Below are positions 62,119 through 64,000 of a stretch of 64,000 nt of DNA, one piece after another. Each line of letters opens with the position of its first letter. Within the stretch, counting starts at the first letter, position 1. Under the pieces are notes generated by a model. That model was not told where the DNA came from and did not search any database. It saw only the letters and a list, made by a program, of their open reading frames with translations. Origin of the DNA: Aliiruegeria haliotis (GTDB lineage Bacteria > Pseudomonadota > Alphaproteobacteria > Rhodobacterales > Rhodobacteraceae); NCBI RefSeq assembly GCF_003003255.1, contig NZ_PVTD01000013.1, positions 1 to 64,000 on the forward strand. The letters are read 5' to 3'. Position numbers and translations under genes: made by a program.

Positions 62119-63309
62119 ATGCTGAACATTCTGATCTTGAGTTCTGTTGTCCTCGTTGCGTCGCTACTGATCTGGCCGAGGGTTGCGAATGCGAGGCTTT
62201 GGCGGGCCACTGTTACGCCGCTGGCCTCGATCATCGGGAGCGGGTTCCTCGTTCTCGGACCCATCCTCGATGTGAGTTTCGGTGCCTATGCGCCCCTCGC
62301 CATGTTGGGTCTTTGCATCGTGGCGTGGGGGTTCGGTGACGCGATCCGTTTCAACATCTTGGACCTCGATCGTCGGCCGGACAGAGGTCGACCGGTCGCG
62401 CAGTTGGAGGCGCTGGCTTCAGCGAGCCTTGCTTTCGCTTTCTTTGTTTCCGTGGCTTACTACCTAAACCTTTTTGGGGCATTTGGTGTCAGCCTGACCA
62501 GCGTCGATGACAGCTATCATGCCCGATTGCTGACAACCTCGATGTTTGTCCTGATCCTTGTCGTGGGCTGGACGCGTGGGTTTTCTGCGCTTGAGCGGAT
62601 GGAACAGGTTACGGTTGGCCTGAAACTGTCCATTATTGCCGGTCTCATCGTCGGGCTTGCTATCTTCTTTGGTAACAAGGCCGGTGAGGGAACGCTGCAG
62701 TTCAAACAGGCTTCAGTCACCGGAATCAAAGCGGTTCTCCTGCTCGCAGGTTTGATCGTTACAGTGCAGGGCTTCGAGACTTCGCGATATCTAGGCACGA
62801 CGTACGACGCTGCGACACGGGTTCGTTCAATGCGGTGGGCCCAGATCATCGCAAGTCTGATCTACCTGGTCTATATCGGGTTGCTCAGCTACTCGATCGA
62901 CGCAGGTGGGATAACACTCAACGAAACGGCGATCATCGACCTGATGTCTGTCGTCGCTCCAATTCTACCGTTGCTGCTTGTGGCAGCCGCGCTGAGCGCG
63001 CAGTTCAGTGCCGCGGTGGCAGATACAAGTGGATCTGGTGGGTTGATCTCCGAGATCTCACGAGGTCGTGTCCCCGAGAAGCTAGGATATGCCCTCTTGG
63101 TATCGGTTGGGCTCCTGCTGACCTGGAGTTTGGATATTTTCCAGATCATCTCGTATGCGTCCAGGGCCTTTGCTCTGTACTACGCAATCCAGGCAGGCAT
63201 TGCTGCGCATGCTGCATTTTCGACAGAACGTCCGTTGAGAGGGGCTATATACCTTGTTTTATGTGCTCTTGCCTTGGCCATCACAGGGTTCGGGACGTCA
63301 GTTGAGTGA
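62119..63309 (+). CDS. multi-helix membrane protein, APC-transporter-like
   Basis: This 396-residue protein has about eleven hydrophobic helices, with TPLASIIGSGFLVLGPILDV near the start and QGFETSRYLGTTYDAATRVR in the centre, which recalls the amino-acid/polyamine/cation (APC) transporter fold. The family cannot be fixed from the sequence alone. Its last helices end GAIYLVLCALALAITGFGTS. Substrate unknown. Confidence 0.65.
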   Translation: MLNILILSSVVLVASLLIWPRVANARLWRATVTPLASIIGSGFLVLGPILDVSFGAYAPLAMLGLCIVAWGFGDAIRFNILDLDRRPDRGRPVAQLEALASASLAFAFFVSVAYYLNLFGAFGVSLTSVDDSYHARLLTTSMFVLILVVGWTRGFSALERMEQVTVGLKLSIIAGLIVGLAIFFGNKAGEGTLQFKQASVTGIKAVLLLAGLIVTVQGFETSRYLGTTYDAATRVRSMRWAQIIASLIYLVYIGLLSYSIDAGGITLNETAIIDLMSVVAPILPLLLVAAALSAQFSAAVADTSGSGGLISEISRGRVPEKLGYALLVSVGLLLTWSLDIFQIISYASRAFALYYAIQAGIAAHAAFSTERPLRGAIYLVLCALALAITGFGTSVE

Positions 63310-63479
63310 AGACAGTCCCATAACAGCGTCTTGTCGAGCGTAGCGTCCGCTTGTTGTCTTTGCCGGTTGCTGCGCTATCGTTTGGCCGCCAGCGCGCAAG
63401 AAAAATGGTGCGCCGATGAAGCGGTGATTATCCTTTGAGATTCCGGGCCTAAGGCACAGAGCAAACATGGAGAGACATT

Positions 63480-64000
63480 ATGAGCATTGAGATTGATTCG
63501 GTTTCGAACGTCGCCACCGTTACGCCTGACAAACGCCTGACCGAAGCGGATATCAAAGAGCTTAAGCAAAGAATCGACGATTACATCAATGAACAGGATA
63601 AGGTACCTAACCTTGTCGTGCAGGCCAATGAAGCGCCCATCTGGGAAGATGTGGCTGCGATGTCGTCGCATATCGCGTTCGTCAAACAGCACCACCAGCT
63701 GGTGAAGAAGGTCGCGATTGTCAGCGATAGTGCCTTCATTTCGATGGCTCGCCCGCTCGTGGATGTGTTTACCGCGGCAAAGGTCAGGCATTTCGGGACC
63801 GATGCGTTGGATGATGCAGCGAACTGGGCCGCGATGGAAGATGATCATCCCGGAGAGGTCATTCTCCTCGACGGCTTTCCGCGGGATGTTCTCGCCGTCC
63901 GAATGGCTGGAATCATCACGTCTCGCGACTACTCCGAGACCTTTGTGCCGGCGATCAACGCGGCAAAGAAGGAGCATGGCAAGGTCAAGCTGTTCTGTGT
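63480..64000 (+). CDS. SpoIIAA-like protein, truncated by window edge
   Basis: At least 173 codons are visible from ATG 63480 and no stop is reached. Residues 1 to about 115 match SpoIIAA-like (STAS-fold) proteins: VATVTPDKRLTEADIKELKQ, then VKQHHQLVKKVAIVSDSAFI and FTAAKVRHFGTDALDDAANW. A second copy appears to begin near RMAGIITSRDYSETFVPAIN. GGAGA lies before the start. The opposite-strand frame here is a shadow. Confidence 0.82.
   Translation, partial: MSIEIDSVSNVATVTPDKRLTEADIKELKQRIDDYINEQDKVPNLVVQANEAPIWEDVAAMSSHIAFVKQHHQLVKKVAIVSDSAFISMARPLVDVFTAAKVRHFGTDALDDAANWAAMEDDHPGEVILLDGFPRDVLAVRMAGIITSRDYSETFVPAINAAKKEHGKVKLFC

Noticed and set aside
63375-63977. 200-codon minus-strand frame at the right edge
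   Set aside because: The plus strand encodes a clear SpoIIAA-like protein starting at 63480.
1-64000. CRISPR arrays, rRNA and tRNA genes
   Set aside because: No regularly spaced repeats, no rRNA sequence and no tRNA cloverleaf with T-loop signature were noticed; a covariance-model search was not possible.

Overview
The window looks like chromosome or large-replicon DNA from a Roseobacter-group alphaproteobacterium (Rhodobacterales). The evidence is indirect: GC-rich codon use, a TRAP transporter operon, many LysR and EamA genes, a CtlX/ornithine cyclodeaminase pair and an alphaproteobacterial VirB-type secretion cluster. No rRNA, tRNA, CRISPR array, integrase or replication gene was found, so species and replicon type are open.

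Region 1 (1-10.3 kb) is metabolic. A minus-strand run encodes TRAP subunits DctP, DctQ and DctM, followed by 2-dehydro-3-deoxygalactonokinase (dgoK) and the matching phospho-aldolase (dgoA). Upstream lie an OsmC protein, an SMP-30 lactonase and a small tautomerase, then a GAF/HisKA_3 sensor kinase and its response regulator. Together these suggest uptake and breakdown of a galactonate-like sugar acid or lactone under two-component control. Region 2 (10.7-15.4 kb) has a LysR gene divergent from three genes: a glutathione transferase, a PPOX-FNR-ferredoxin fusion and a Tat-exported metallo-beta-lactamase-fold hydrolase. Region 3 (15.6-17 kb) holds IS66 and Tn3-family remnants. Region 4 (17.1-26.2 kb) has CtlX plus ornithine cyclodeaminase (citrulline to ornithine to proline) under a divergent Lrp regulator, then an EamA exporter, an isochorismatase-fold hydrolase and a spermidine/putrescine-like ABC transporter with a divergent LysR gene.

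Region 5 (26.5-28.65 kb) is an insertion-sequence cluster. It contains an IS3-family element with intact ends and target duplication whose interior is a chimera with an IS30 transposase, and a nearly perfect 851-bp IS5/IS427-group element with a slippery frameshift site. Region 6 (28.8-37.7 kb) is a patchwork of regulators, small enzymes and exporters with a truncated LysE gene.

Region 7 (37.7-57.9 kb) looks like an acquired mobile or defence segment. A small XRE repressor with a palindromic operator precedes a complete but unusually ordered VirB-type secretion cluster (virB1-2-3-4, lipoprotein, second transglycosylase, virB5-8-9-10-11, two small genes, virB6). No coupling protein or relaxase is visible. 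Next comes an unfamiliar winged-helix/nucleotidyltransferase protein. Convergent to it is a three-gene cassette: an MmeI-like DNA methyltransferase with no visible nuclease motif, a DEAH-type SF2 helicase and a GIY-YIG (T5orf172-like) nuclease. The helicase tail and nuclease head share a 30-residue module, and the part of the methyltransferase gene expected to encode target recognition is much more AT-rich than its flanks. This cassette is the best candidate in the window for an undescribed defence system.

Region 8 (58-64 kb) returns to ordinary genes: an EamA exporter, a standalone SecD-P1-like protein, a DUF805 protein, two exported unknowns, an APC-like membrane protein and a SpoIIAA-like protein cut by the window edge.
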